From Rufibacter radiotolerans (GTDB taxonomy: Bacteria > Bacteroidota > Bacteroidia > Cytophagales > Hymenobacteraceae), in contig NZ_CP010777.1 in assembly GCF_001078055.1 (NCBI RefSeq), positions 1,014,408 through 1,078,407 on the forward strand: DNA of 64,000 bases. The letters are read 5' to 3'. The position numbers and the translations under genes were made by a program. The notes beneath the pieces are model-generated. The model made no database searches, was not told where the DNA came from, and saw only the letters and a program-made list of their open reading frames with translations. Positions 36,496-45,303 of this stretch are shown here, piece after piece (positions within the stretch are counted from its first letter, which is position 1; each line of letters opens with the position of its first letter).

Positions 36496-37450
36496 GCCGT
36501 CAGATAAAACCACCTGGAAAGGGAGGTCAGACATACAAGATGGGGTTTTAGGGCTCAGGTGGCACCAGGTGGTCCATTTCTTGGATCTATCAAGAGAGGT
36601 GGAAGAGGGGCACGGGAACTTCGTATTTCTGGGTTTCCAGTGTGATGAGGGTATCCGAAGAAACCAGGGAAGGTCTGGGGCGGCAACTGGGCCCAATGCG
36701 CTCCGGCTAGCTATGTCCTCTTTTGCCGACCACCTACCCGAAGACGTTATCCTGTATGCAGGCGGCGACATCATCTGCAATAACCACATGATGGAAACCG
36801 CTCAGATTCAACTGGGCAAGAAGGTGGAAATGCTTCTTAGAAAAGGCTATAAAACGCTGGTGATAGGGGGCGGCCATGAAACGGCTTACGGGCATTACCT
36901 AGGCATTAAGAAAGTCCTGAAGCCAGAGGAGAAACTGGGCATTATCAATTTTGACGCCCACTTTGACCTGCGTTCCTACGCGTCCCACCCGCACTCAGGT
37001 AGCCCTTTCCTGCAGATCGCAGATGACCTGCACGTCAATGATAAAGAATTTCATTACCTCTGCCTGGGCATCCAGGAATGTAGCAATACCCGCCGGCTTT
37101 TCCAGACCGCCCAAGAGCTGGAGGTACCATATGTCCTGGCCGAAGATCTGCAAAATGGCCCTTCAGAAACCGTACGGAAACAGGTAGAAACCTTCCTGGC
37201 CCAGGTAGACAAAGTGTACGTGACCATAGACCTGGACGTGTTTGCCACTGCCTATGCCCCTGGGGTAAGCGCCCCCAGCGCCTTAGGCATCACCCCGCAG
37301 GTAGCGCTCCCGATTCTCCAACAAATCATCACTTCCGGCAAGTTACTGACCTTAGACGTGGTAGAACTAAATCCCACCCTGGACCAAGACAACCGCACTG
37401 CCAAATTAGCGGCGGGGTTGCTATATCAGGTAGTGAAATGGTGGAAGTAG
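36488..37450 (+). CDS. hutG: Formimidoylglutamase
   Basis: Arginase/ureohydrolase-fold enzyme releasing glutamate and formamide from N-formimidoyl-glutamate. The 320-residue protein has the Mn ligands in GGGHETAYGHYLG, INFDAHFDLR and VTIDLDVFATAYAPGVSAPS. Agmatinase and arginase share the fold, but the 8-bp overlap with hutI and the hut context point to HutG. It is the last gene of the unit, followed by a long non-coding stretch. Confidence 0.93.
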   Translation: MYKPSDKTTWKGRSDIQDGVLGLRWHQVVHFLDLSREVEEGHGNFVFLGFQCDEGIRRNQGRSGAATGPNALRLAMSSFADHLPEDVILYAGGDIICNNHMMETAQIQLGKKVEMLLRKGYKTLVIGGGHETAYGHYLGIKKVLKPEEKLGIINFDAHFDLRSYASHPHSGSPFLQIADDLHVNDKEFHYLCLGIQECSNTRRLFQTAQELEVPYVLAEDLQNGPSETVRKQVETFLAQVDKVYVTIDLDVFATAYAPGVSAPSALGITPQVALPILQQIITSGKLLTLDVVELNPTLDQDNRTAKLAAGLLYQVVKWWK

Positions 37451-37997
37451 AAGGGTAGTCTTGCTATCGCTTAGTGTGATGTTTTTTTATAGGTAGCGGT
37501 TGATAAAGAATTTGCTTTAACTAGCGTGTTGTACCAATAATCCTCTAATGTTTTCCTGCCTTTGCTAATGTGGTGGCCGCTGTCGCCTTAGTCCTTATGC
37601 TTTCTTGTTTCATTGGTTCCCTCCGAGCGCTCACGGCCGCGGGGCCCCGTCTTTCCCCCTCGCACTGCCCTTGCGGCCTCTTTGCCTTCTGCCCTTAGTA
37701 AAGCCATTGCAGGGCCACAAGCGAGGCGCTCGAGGTAAAGACTGAAAATAGGGAATGCGTAGGAAAAGGGGTGTTTTACGGATTTGCGTTTTGGAGGTGT
37801 TTTGGGGAAAACAGGCTAAAAACGCAATAGCCTTTACAAAGCGCGGACTCTCCCCTTGAGGGGAGCGCAGAGGGGTGTTTACACAGGAGAGCACGCATTT
37901 CGTCCCCCTTTGAAGGGGGTAGGGGGATGACGGCTTTGGCAGTTAAGCCTGTTTCCAGCCCGGTTTTACTAAAACACCCTCAAACCATCTCTTACCT
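37451..37997. other. Non-coding interval with dispersed repeats
   Basis: The 547 bases between hutG and ppc (convergent) contain no credible gene. The part around 37625-37735 is unusually C/G-rich and skewed (CCGCGGGGCCCCGTC at 37638-37652). 37788-37830 and 37948-37985 carry GTTTTGGAGGTGTTTT and CCGGTTTTACTAAAAC relatives of the common hairpin. 37841-37930 carries the ACTCTCCCCTTGAGGGG block joined to a copy of the MITE-like end (37898-37930). Terminators for both genes probably lie here. Confidence 0.65.
37841..37930. repeat. Half copy of the MITE-like element
   Basis: GCGGACTCTCCCCTTGAGGGG...GGGTGTTTACACAGGAGAGCA (37843-37893) resembles the interior of the 8807-9065 element (8887-8937), and 37898-37930 equals 33 bases of its 34-bp end. 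The order of blocks differs from 8807-9065, where the end precedes the interior block, so this is a rearranged or composite copy. Confidence 0.6.
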
Positions 37998-40574
37998 CTA
38001 AGCAGAATTCCGCTCTGCGTTGATGATCCCGAAGGAGCAACGCATGACCAGTTTCTCGTAGATGGGTTTGTCTTGTGTGTTGGTATCCTGTTCCTCCATT
38101 TCCCTTATTTTGGTGAGGGCGAACTGCTGGATGGTGAGCAGGGGTAGTTCAATGCGTTGGCGCATCTGGATGGAGAGCAGGTTCACGGGCTTGTCTTCCA
38201 TTAACTGGCTGTTGCCGGTAAGGCGCAGCACGTACTTTTTGGTGCACTCAAACTCCTTGTAGATCATGTTCCAGAGGGGACCATATTGCGGGTGCTTGGC
38301 CAGGAACGCCGTGAGCGGGAAGAAGCATTTGGTCATGGCCATCTCGCAGTTCCCTAATAGCGTCCGGAAGAAGAGGGAGCGTTGGTACAGTTGCTCAATG
38401 GCTTCCCACTGGCCTTCAGCTTCCAGTTTTTCCATGGCCGACCCCACGCCGTAATAGCCCGGAAGGTTCTGCTTCAACTGGCTCCAGGAACCTACGTACG
38501 GCACCGCCCTCAGGTCGTTGAGGTTCAGTTTGCCCGGTTTGCGCTTGGACGGGCGGCTGCCAATGTTGGCTTCGGCGTAGTAGCGCAAAGGGCTGGCGTA
38601 GTTAAGGTATTCCAGGAAATTGGGGTTGTTCTTGAGGGTGTTGTAGGCCTGGTAGCTGGCATCGGCGAGGCGTTGCATGAGTTGCTCCTCTTCCTGGGTG
38701 AAGGTGGCTTCCTTGGCCATGAACAAGGCGTTTCTGATGCCCGCGTGCAGCAGCTGTTCCATGTTGTACTGCGCCGCGTCAATAGTCCCGAAGTTGGAGC
38801 TGATGGTCTGGCCCTGAATGGTGAGCTGAATTTCCTTGCTGGCGATTTTTGGACCCATGGACGCGTAGAACTGGTGGGTTCTTCCACCGCCGCGGGCGGG
38901 TGGGCCTCCGCGGCCGTCAAAAAAGACCACCTGCAGTTCATATTGCTGGGCCAAGGCGCTCAGTTCTTCTTTGGCTTTGTAGATGCTCCAGTTAGACATG
39001 AGGTAGCCGCCGTCTTTGGTGCCGTCTGAGAAACCCAGCATGATGGTCTGGATATTGCCGCGCCGTTGCAAATGCTGGCGGTACACCTCGGTGGTGTACA
39101 AAGCCTGCATCACGTCATGCGCGTTCCGAAGGTCATCAATGGTCTCAAAAAGCGGGACGATGTCCACGGAAAGGGCCTCAGGTTTCCAGCCGCTGAGCAG
39201 GAAAAGGCCATACACCTCCATCACATCCAGGGCGCTGGTGCTGTGGCTGATGATGTAGCGGTGGCTGCCTTCCTCTCCGTTGATGGCCTGGATGGTTTTT
39301 ATGGCCTGCATGGATTGGACCGTGTCGCGGTGCAGTTCATTTTCCAGGGTGGTCGGGTCAACGGTAGTATGGGCAGAAAGCAAGGCGGCAATCTTCTCTT
39401 CCGGGGAAAGATCGGCGTAGTTTTGGGGCAGGGCCTGGGCAGTGGCCGCTATGGCTTCCAGAACCTCGGTGTGGGCCGAGCTGTCCTGCCGTACATCCAG
39501 CGACGCAAAGAAAAGCCCGAACAGCTCCACTTTTCTGATCAGGTTCTCCGCCAGGTTCAGAAACAGGCTGTTGTGGTCTTTGATGAGGGTTTCCTTTATC
39601 TTCTGCAGGGGTGCCAGAATGTCTTCCCTGGTGATATCGGCTTTGTAGCCGGGCAGGAAAAGGTTGTTGTAGAGTTTTTGCTCCAGCGTATTCAATTCAC
39701 TGAGCACCCCTTTAAAGGTAAGGCGGCGCTTGAGTTTGCGCACATCTTGGTAGTAAGATTTAATGATGCTGCCTCTCAGTGCCTCGGCTACTTTCAAGGT
39801 GATCTCCGCAGTCACGAAGGGGTTTCCGTCCCGGTCGCCGCCTGGCCAGAAGCCCAACCGGATCAAGGGGTGCTGCTGAGAAAGGGCATCGGGGAACTGG
39901 CTTTTAAGGTAAGACATGATGTGTCCGGCGGCCTGGTAAAAGACGTTTTCCAGGTACCAGATCAAACTCACGGCCTCATCATACGGTGACGGCTTCTCGT
40001 TTTTGAAGAACGGGGTCTTGCCCAGCTGGCGCAGGTAACTGTTCACCTGGGCGGTATTGTCGTTGTAAAGGGCTTTAGACAGGTCGTTGATGATACCCAG
40101 CACCTCGCTAGGGTAGAATTGTGTGGGGTGGGCGGTAAGCACCAACCGCACCGAGAAATCCTTCAGCTTTTCGCGCAGCTGTGGTTGGGTCTGGGTTTGC
40201 TCCACCTCGGCCTGCAGGTGCCTTAATGTACCTGCGCCGGCCATGTCATGAATCTCCCTAAAGGAGGCGTCTTCCAGGGCATCAAACAAAACCACTTGCC
40301 GCTCAGCATACTGCACAAACCTAAACAACAGATCGGTCTGTTCCTGCAGGCTGCGGTAAGGGGTATACTGGCTAAAGAAGGTATGAATGATCTCCGCCGG
40401 GCTCAGCCCTTTTTCATAGCCCTCCTCACAGTGCAGCAAAAAGATAGACAGCAATACGCCCGTTTTTTCAACCCTATGAAAAGGCAAGGAAGTGAAAAGG
40501 CTGTTGTACAACTGGAATTTAAGGCCTACGTGCTTGTCATAGGTTTGCAGGGCGCTGTTGGCAGAACCATCCAT
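37998..40574 (-). CDS. ppc: Phosphoenolpyruvate carboxylase
   Basis: Anaplerotic carboxylation of PEP to oxaloacetate. The 858-residue protein has the catalytic-His motif VLTAHPTQFYPSEV (about 144-157), the FWPGGDRDGNPFVTAE bicarbonate/PEP region, LGFSDGTKDGGYLMSNW and FFDGRGGPPARGGGRTH. Compared with E. coli PEPC, the FHGRGG motif reads FDGRGG and the following residues differ; I believe this is a recognisable Bacteroidota variant. It ends CSFGIINAERNSA, not the classical QNTG carboxy-terminus, so feedback by the usual ligands may differ. Monocistronic, AT-rich upstream region. Confidence 0.93.
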   Translation of the reverse strand: MDGSANSALQTYDKHVGLKFQLYNSLFTSLPFHRVEKTGVLLSIFLLHCEEGYEKGLSPAEIIHTFFSQYTPYRSLQEQTDLLFRFVQYAERQVVLFDALEDASFREIHDMAGAGTLRHLQAEVEQTQTQPQLREKLKDFSVRLVLTAHPTQFYPSEVLGIINDLSKALYNDNTAQVNSYLRQLGKTPFFKNEKPSPYDEAVSLIWYLENVFYQAAGHIMSYLKSQFPDALSQQHPLIRLGFWPGGDRDGNPFVTAEITLKVAEALRGSIIKSYYQDVRKLKRRLTFKGVLSELNTLEQKLYNNLFLPGYKADITREDILAPLQKIKETLIKDHNSLFLNLAENLIRKVELFGLFFASLDVRQDSSAHTEVLEAIAATAQALPQNYADLSPEEKIAALLSAHTTVDPTTLENELHRDTVQSMQAIKTIQAINGEEGSHRYIISHSTSALDVMEVYGLFLLSGWKPEALSVDIVPLFETIDDLRNAHDVMQALYTTEVYRQHLQRRGNIQTIMLGFSDGTKDGGYLMSNWSIYKAKEELSALAQQYELQVVFFDGRGGPPARGGGRTHQFYASMGPKIASKEIQLTIQGQTISSNFGTIDAAQYNMEQLLHAGIRNALFMAKEATFTQEEEQLMQRLADASYQAYNTLKNNPNFLEYLNYASPLRYYAEANIGSRPSKRKPGKLNLNDLRAVPYVGSWSQLKQNLPGYYGVGSAMEKLEAEGQWEAIEQLYQRSLFFRTLLGNCEMAMTKCFFPLTAFLAKHPQYGPLWNMIYKEFECTKKYVLRLTGNSQLMEDKPVNLLSIQMRQRIELPLLTIQQFALTKIREMEEQDTNTQDKPIYEKLVMRCSFGIINAERNSA

Positions 40575-40783
40575 ACGGGTATCGGTTTGTTAGGTAGAAG
40601 CATCCTTTAGACGCAGAATCACTTCTTCGGGTTGGTTAGGTGGCTACTTTCTGAGAAATAGAAAGTGGTCTGCCAAATGTAGTAGTAAATGAGCTTAAAA
40701 GTAAAAATAATGGCAGTTAAATGCGGGTATGTTGATTAGATTATTATTAAAACTTCTTTTTATTTCAATTTATTTCAATTGGT

Positions 40784-40821
40784 CGTTTTAGGCCTGTTTT
40801 TCAGAAAACGTGCTTAAAACG
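40784..40821 (-). terminator. Hairpin after the MFS gene, TTTTAGGCCTG family
   Basis: CGTTTTAGGCCTGTTTT (40784-40800) pairs with AAAACGTGCTTAAAACG (40805-40821) with a few mismatches, 12 bp downstream of the MFS stop at 40833 on the minus strand. Probable terminator. Confidence 0.6.
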
Positions 40822-40832
40822 CATGATAGAGC

Positions 40833-41999
40833 TTAAGAAGGTGTCAAGGCCTGGGTAGCGGCTTTGCTGTCGCGGCGTTTGGCCAGGGTGGCCAGCACCG
40901 TAATCATAAGGCCAGCCACGGCTACCAGGGCGAAGGAAGCCCTGAGGTTAAGCAAATCGGCTATGAAGCCAATGAGGGGAGGGCCCAGCAGGAAACCGAA
41001 GTACCCGATGGTGGAAACCGTGGCCAGCGAGATACCCGGGGAGAGGGAGGGGTTCTTGCCCACCTGCGCATAGGTAAGCGGGATCACCGAGGACGTGCCT
41101 GCGCCCACTAGCACAAACCCCAAGATGGCCGTGATTAAATGCGGGAAAAGCACCGCTAAAATCAGACCGGAGAAGATAAGCACCCCGCTGGCCTGGATGA
41201 TGGCCGTGCTCCCGAAGCGGTTCGTGAAATGGTCTGACACCATCCTGCCCAGCGCCATGGTGCCCATGTAGGCAATAAAACCAGCGGTCACCAACCCGGC
41301 CTCCACCTGCACTACCTGCTTAAAGTAAATACCGGCCCAGTCATAGATGCAGCCTTCGCACAGCAAGCCGCAAAAGGCAATGAGGCCCAACCGTAGCAGC
41401 ACCGGCTCGGGTTTCTTGAACACGAATTTCCGGCTGCCGGCCTGGTGCTCCCTGGACAGATGCTTGAAGGTGAGTAGCCCAAAAATAAGGACCGTGCCCA
41501 TGATCAGCAGAAAATGGTACAGCATCACCACCTTTAGGCTAATCAGAACCGCGCCCAACCCTGCGCCGCAAAATCCGGCCAGGCTCCAGAGGCCATGGAA
41601 CGAGGAGATAATGGTCTTGCCGTAGTTTTTCTGCACCGCCAGGGCCTGGGCATTGATAGAGATATTGGTCAGGTTCGCCGAAAGGCCAAATAGCAAAATG
41701 GCACCGGCCAGCCACCACACCGAGGGAGATAGTCCCAGCAGAACCAGACTCACGCTAAAGGCCAAAATGCCCACCACCGAGGAATAATTGCTGCCATACT
41801 TGTCTACCACCCACCCGGCAAAGGGCAGGCCAATGAAGGCCCCCAACGGCCTGATCAAGAGCAAAGTGCCCAACTCACTGTCTGAGAAAGCAAAAGCCGC
41901 CTTTATGTCCGGAATGCGCGATGCCCAGGTGGAAAAGCACAATCCGCTCTGAAAGAAAAGAATACCTAAGGCTATCCGCTGCTTCAACTTTGCATCCAT
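40833..41999 (-). CDS. Major facilitator superfamily transporter (YbjJ-like)
   Basis: A 388-residue inner-membrane protein with about 12 predicted helices. The first loop SGLCFSTWASRIPDIKAAFAFSDSELGTLLLIRPLGAFIGLPFAGWVVDKYGS and the GFIAYMGTMALGRMVSDHFTNRFG repeat of the second half mark an MFS protein close to the YbjJ/FucP-related group of putative sugar or drug transporters. The substrate cannot be read from sequence. It lies at the edge of the uronate locus but is separated from the ExuT-like gene by a terminator, so membership is uncertain. Confidence 0.85.
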   Translation of the reverse strand: MDAKLKQRIALGILFFQSGLCFSTWASRIPDIKAAFAFSDSELGTLLLIRPLGAFIGLPFAGWVVDKYGSNYSSVVGILAFSVSLVLLGLSPSVWWLAGAILLFGLSANLTNISINAQALAVQKNYGKTIISSFHGLWSLAGFCGAGLGAVLISLKVVMLYHFLLIMGTVLIFGLLTFKHLSREHQAGSRKFVFKKPEPVLLRLGLIAFCGLLCEGCIYDWAGIYFKQVVQVEAGLVTAGFIAYMGTMALGRMVSDHFTNRFGSTAIIQASGVLIFSGLILAVLFPHLITAILGFVLVGAGTSSVIPLTYAQVGKNPSLSPGISLATVSTIGYFGFLLGPPLIGFIADLLNLRASFALVAVAGLMITVLATLAKRRDSKAATQALTPS

Positions 42000-42145
42000 G
42001 GGTGTAATCTATAAAAATATAATGGGCTTCTTCTGGCGGATGTCTGTTACGCATTGCACACACTCATGTCCTAATAGGTCCAACTGAGGTTTGTACGGGA
42101 GTTGGTGTTTTACGCTTGTTTTCAAAAAAATGGCCCATTTAAAGA

Positions 42146-42181
42146 ACTAGAGCCTTTAAGTAAAAACTTAAAGGCTCTAGT
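42146..42181 (-). terminator. Terminator of the exuT-like unit
   Basis: ACTAGAGCCTTTAAGT (42146-42161) is the exact complement of 42166-42181 with an AAAA loop, 31 bp beyond the stop of the transporter gene (42212, minus strand). Confidence 0.8.
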
Positions 42182-42211
42182 CTAGGCAATAGAAAATTTG
42201 AAAAAGCAGAA

Positions 42212-43606
42212 TTACACGTTCACCGGTTTCATTTTAGGCACCAGGGCCTTCATCACGGACCAAGCCAGCAGGTACGCCACGGCGCAGAAAGTGAACATGA
42301 TGGTATAACCGGTTTCCACGTGGCCCAGCTTGTCATAATAGTCAAACAGGTAGCCGCCCACCTTGGTCACAACCACCCCGCCTAAACCACCGGCCATGCC
42401 GCCAATACCGGTCACCGAGGCCACCGATTTTTTAGGGAACATATCAGAAACGGTGGTGAAGATGTTGGCGCTCCAGGCCTGGTGCGCCGAGGCCCCGATA
42501 CCGATCAAAATTACCGGGAACCAGAAGCTCAAGTGACCCAACGGTTGGGCGGCCAGAACCAGCAGCGGGAACAAGGCAATCACGAACATGGCGCGCATGC
42601 GGCCCTCATAGGGGTTGTAGCCTTTTTTGATGAAGTACATCGGGAACCAGCCCCCAAAGATACTCCCGAACATGGTCATGCTGTACAACACGCCCAGCGG
42701 AAGCATCACTTGCGTACCTGTCAGGCCGTATTGGGCTTTCAGGTAGGCAGGCAGCCAGAAAAGGAAGAACCACCACACGCCGTCGGTCATGAACTTGCCA
42801 AAGGCGAAGGCCCAGGTCTGTTTGAAGCTAAGCAACGTGAACCAGGAAACCTTCTCGGCCGCGGCCGGAGAGTCCTGTTCCAGAACAGGCTCGCTGTCAC
42901 TGGCAATGTAGGCTCTTTCAGCCGCTGACATTCTGCGTTGCTTGTCTGGGGTCTCATAGTAAATGAACCAGAAGAACAGCCACAGGAAACCAATAGCCCC
43001 AATGATGAAGAAGGTATATTCCCAGCCCAGGTGCGAGGCGATCCAGGGAACGGTGAGCGGGGCCAGAATGGCACCCACGTTAGAGCCCGAATTGAAGATA
43101 CCCGTAGCCAGGGAACGCTCCCTTTTAGGGAAATACTCTGCGGTGGCTTTGATGGCCGCCGGGAAGTTACCCGACTCTCCAAAACCCAGGAAAGCCCTGG
43201 AAACCATGAAACCCAGCACCGAGGCCGGCACCGCAAACCCGATCACTGTGAACAGAGGCGTGACCATGCGTCCCAAAGGCTCTGCGTAAGCGTGCAGGAT
43301 AGCGGCAAACGACCAGATAATCAATGCCCAGGCATAGCCTTTCTTGGTGCCCAGCTTGTCAATAATACGCCCGGCAAAGAGCATGGAAATGGCGTAGGTG
43401 AACTGGAACACCGCCGCAATGTTGGCGTAGTCGGTGTTGGACCAGTTGAACTTCTCGGCCAGCAGCGGCTGCAGCAGGCTGAGAACCTGCCTATCCAGGT
43501 AGTTGACGGTGGTGGCAAAGAAGAGGAGGGCGCAGATGGTCCACCGGTAATTGCCTACCTTTTCCTGGGTGAGCGGTTTTGGGGTTGTTTGTTGCGTTTG
43601 GGACAT
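42212..43606 (-). CDS. ExuT-like hexuronate MFS transporter
   Basis: A 464-residue anion:cation-symporter-family MFS protein. YRWTICALLFFATTVNYLDRQVLSLLQPLLAEKFNWSNTDYANIAAVFQ is the family N-terminus, followed by AGRIIDKLGTKKGYAWALIIWS and FLGFGESGNFPAAIKATAEYFPKRERSLATGIFNSGSNVGAI, all typical of ExuT (galacturonate/glucuronate). It is the last gene of a run kdgK-kdgA-transporter and lies 14 bp beyond kdgA. It would bring monomeric uronates released in the periplasm into the cytoplasm. Confidence 0.88.
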   Translation of the reverse strand: MSQTQQTTPKPLTQEKVGNYRWTICALLFFATTVNYLDRQVLSLLQPLLAEKFNWSNTDYANIAAVFQFTYAISMLFAGRIIDKLGTKKGYAWALIIWSFAAILHAYAEPLGRMVTPLFTVIGFAVPASVLGFMVSRAFLGFGESGNFPAAIKATAEYFPKRERSLATGIFNSGSNVGAILAPLTVPWIASHLGWEYTFFIIGAIGFLWLFFWFIYYETPDKQRRMSAAERAYIASDSEPVLEQDSPAAAEKVSWFTLLSFKQTWAFAFGKFMTDGVWWFFLFWLPAYLKAQYGLTGTQVMLPLGVLYSMTMFGSIFGGWFPMYFIKKGYNPYEGRMRAMFVIALFPLLVLAAQPLGHLSFWFPVILIGIGASAHQAWSANIFTTVSDMFPKKSVASVTGIGGMAGGLGGVVVTKVGGYLFDYYDKLGHVETGYTIMFTFCAVAYLLAWSVMKALVPKMKPVNV

Positions 43607-43620
43607 AAGGAGCGCGGTTT

Positions 43621-44280
43621 TTAGTTTCTACAGGTCTTGGCCAGGTGTAACGCCTGGACGGTAAGCTCACGTAATTTGTCATACTGCTGGTTGGCCAGCA
43701 CGTCTTTGCTGATGAGCTTGCTGCCCATCCCCACGGCGCACACACCTGCCTTAAACCAGGTCCTGAAATTGTTTTCCTCCAGCTCCACACCCCCAGTAGG
43801 GATGAACAACTGGCCCTGGAACAGCTCTTTGATGGAGGACAGGAACTCAGGCCCCAGAATGTTGGCCGGGAAAAGCTTGATCAAAGCCGCCTTCGCCTGC
43901 TGGGCCACATGAACCTCTGTTGGCGTAAAGCAGCCCGGTATCCAGAGCAGGCCGGCCTCATGGGCCAGGTTGCCTACCGCAGGGTCCACAATGGGTGCCA
44001 CAATGTAATCGGCCCCGGCATCAATGAAGTCCTGCGCCTGCTGCACGGTTTTAATGGTACCAATCCCCAGGTGCAGGTCCTGAAAATCTTTGAGCCCAGC
44101 CTTCAGGTATTTGAAGTTCTCCAAAGCGGCCGGACCCCGGTTGGTGTACTCCAGGGTTCTCACGCCCGCGTCATACAGGGTCTTGATGATTTCTAGGCTC
44201 ACTTCTGCGTTCTCGTAGAAGAAAAGCGGTAGCAGGCCCTGGTCTGTGATGGCTTTGAGCGCGGTCTCTTTAGTTGGCAT
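43621..44280 (-). CDS. kdgA: 2-dehydro-3-deoxy-phosphogluconate aldolase
   Basis: Cleaves KDPG to pyruvate and glyceraldehyde-3-phosphate, the end of the uronate route. From the ATG at 44280 (MPTKETALKAITDQGLLPLFF) the protein is 219 residues; a longer frame to 44370 runs inside kdgK and is unlikely. Class I aldolase features are the Glu region RTLEYTNRGPAALENF, GADYIVAPIVDPAV, WIPGCFTPTEVHVAQQAKA and the Schiff-base lysine in ALIKLFPANILG. It overlaps the end of kdgK by 11 bp, so the two are translationally coupled. Confidence 0.92.
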   Translation of the reverse strand: MPTKETALKAITDQGLLPLFFYENAEVSLEIIKTLYDAGVRTLEYTNRGPAALENFKYLKAGLKDFQDLHLGIGTIKTVQQAQDFIDAGADYIVAPIVDPAVGNLAHEAGLLWIPGCFTPTEVHVAQQAKAALIKLFPANILGPEFLSSIKELFQGQLFIPTGGVELEENNFRTWFKAGVCAVGMGSKLISKDVLANQQYDKLRELTVQALHLAKTCRN

Positions 44281-45292
44281 ATTCTTGGATGGTTTCCTCA
44301 ATCTCGGCAACTGTGCTGGTGGTGGCGTCTGATAAGATGAAAAGTTTTTTGAAGGCGGCCGCCGTGGCAAACTCCAGGGTCTGCTTAGGCGAGTGACCCT
44401 GGTGGAAGCCGTAGATCAGGCCCGCCATGAAGCAGTCACCGCTGCCCACTTTGTCCAGGATTTCGTTCACCACATACTCCTGTGACACCAGCAGTTCGCG
44501 GTGGGTATATAGCGTGGTGAAGTAGCGTATTCCTTTGGCGCCATGGTCAAACCGGAAGGTGTTGGCCACGGTCTTGCATTTCGGGAACGCTCTCAGGATT
44601 TCTTCTGAGGTCAGTTGGGCATGTTGCAGCAGTTTCTCTTTCTCAATGTCCTGCACCAACTCTTCTTGCAGGGGCATGCCCAGCATCTTGTTGGCGGCCC
44701 ACACGTTGCCCATGATCAGGTCACAGTGCGCGGCCAGGGCAGGCATGACTTCTACCGGGTCTTTGCCGTATTTCCAGAGCTTGGCACGGTAGTTCAGGTC
44801 CAGGGAAATCTGGATGTTCTTATAAGAAGCCACTTTCAGGGCCTCGGCGCAGACATCGGCCACGTTCTGGTTAATAGCAGGGCAGATGGCGCTGAAATGG
44901 AACCAGTCCACGCCTTCAAACACGCTATCCCAGTCAATGGAACCGGGGGTGAGGCCCGCGAAGGAAGACCCGGCCCGGTCATAGATCACGCCGGCATTTT
45001 TCACATCCTGGCCCTTGGGCAGGTAGTACAAGCCAATGCGGTCTCCCTGAATGGGAATAGACTCGGTGCCGATGCCCAGTTCCTGCAGGTAGCCTATGAG
45101 TTGTTTAGACAGCAAATTGTCTGGCAAGGCGGTAAAGTAACTGGTAGGCACACCCCACAAGGCCAGCGCCGAAGCCACGTTCAGCTCAGCGCCGCCCACA
45201 AAAAAGGGCAGGCTGTTTTCCTGCAGCCACTTGCCTTCCGTATCTGGCACAATCCGGAGAAGCAACTCCCCAAAAGATAAAACCTTTCCCAT
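44270..45292 (-). CDS. kdgK: 2-dehydro-3-deoxygluconate kinase
   Basis: PfkB-family kinase phosphorylating KDG to KDPG. The 340-residue protein has the substrate motif FFVGGAELNVASALALWG (about 31-48), LDLNYRAKLW and the ATP/anion-hole motif DKVGSGDCFMAGLIYGF with the catalytic Asp. It acts between UxaA or KduD products and KdgA. It lies 11 bp downstream of uxaC and overlaps kdgA, forming a uxaC-kdgK-kdgA-transporter unit. Confidence 0.93.
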   Translation of the reverse strand: MGKVLSFGELLLRIVPDTEGKWLQENSLPFFVGGAELNVASALALWGVPTSYFTALPDNLLSKQLIGYLQELGIGTESIPIQGDRIGLYYLPKGQDVKNAGVIYDRAGSSFAGLTPGSIDWDSVFEGVDWFHFSAICPAINQNVADVCAEALKVASYKNIQISLDLNYRAKLWKYGKDPVEVMPALAAHCDLIMGNVWAANKMLGMPLQEELVQDIEKEKLLQHAQLTSEEILRAFPKCKTVANTFRFDHGAKGIRYFTTLYTHRELLVSQEYVVNEILDKVGSGDCFMAGLIYGFHQGHSPKQTLEFATAAAFKKLFILSDATTSTVAEIEETIQEYAN

Positions 45293-45303
45293 ACCTCTCT
45301 GGC

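Noticed and set aside
38382..40610. Long plus-strand open frames opposite ppc (for example 38382-39029 and 39066-39989)
   Set aside because: They mirror the codon bias of ppc on the other strand and show no domain pattern; shadows of a certain gene.
42938..43624. 228-codon plus-strand frame opposite the ExuT-like gene
   Set aside because: Antisense to a clear transporter gene; composition is that of a reverse-frame translation.
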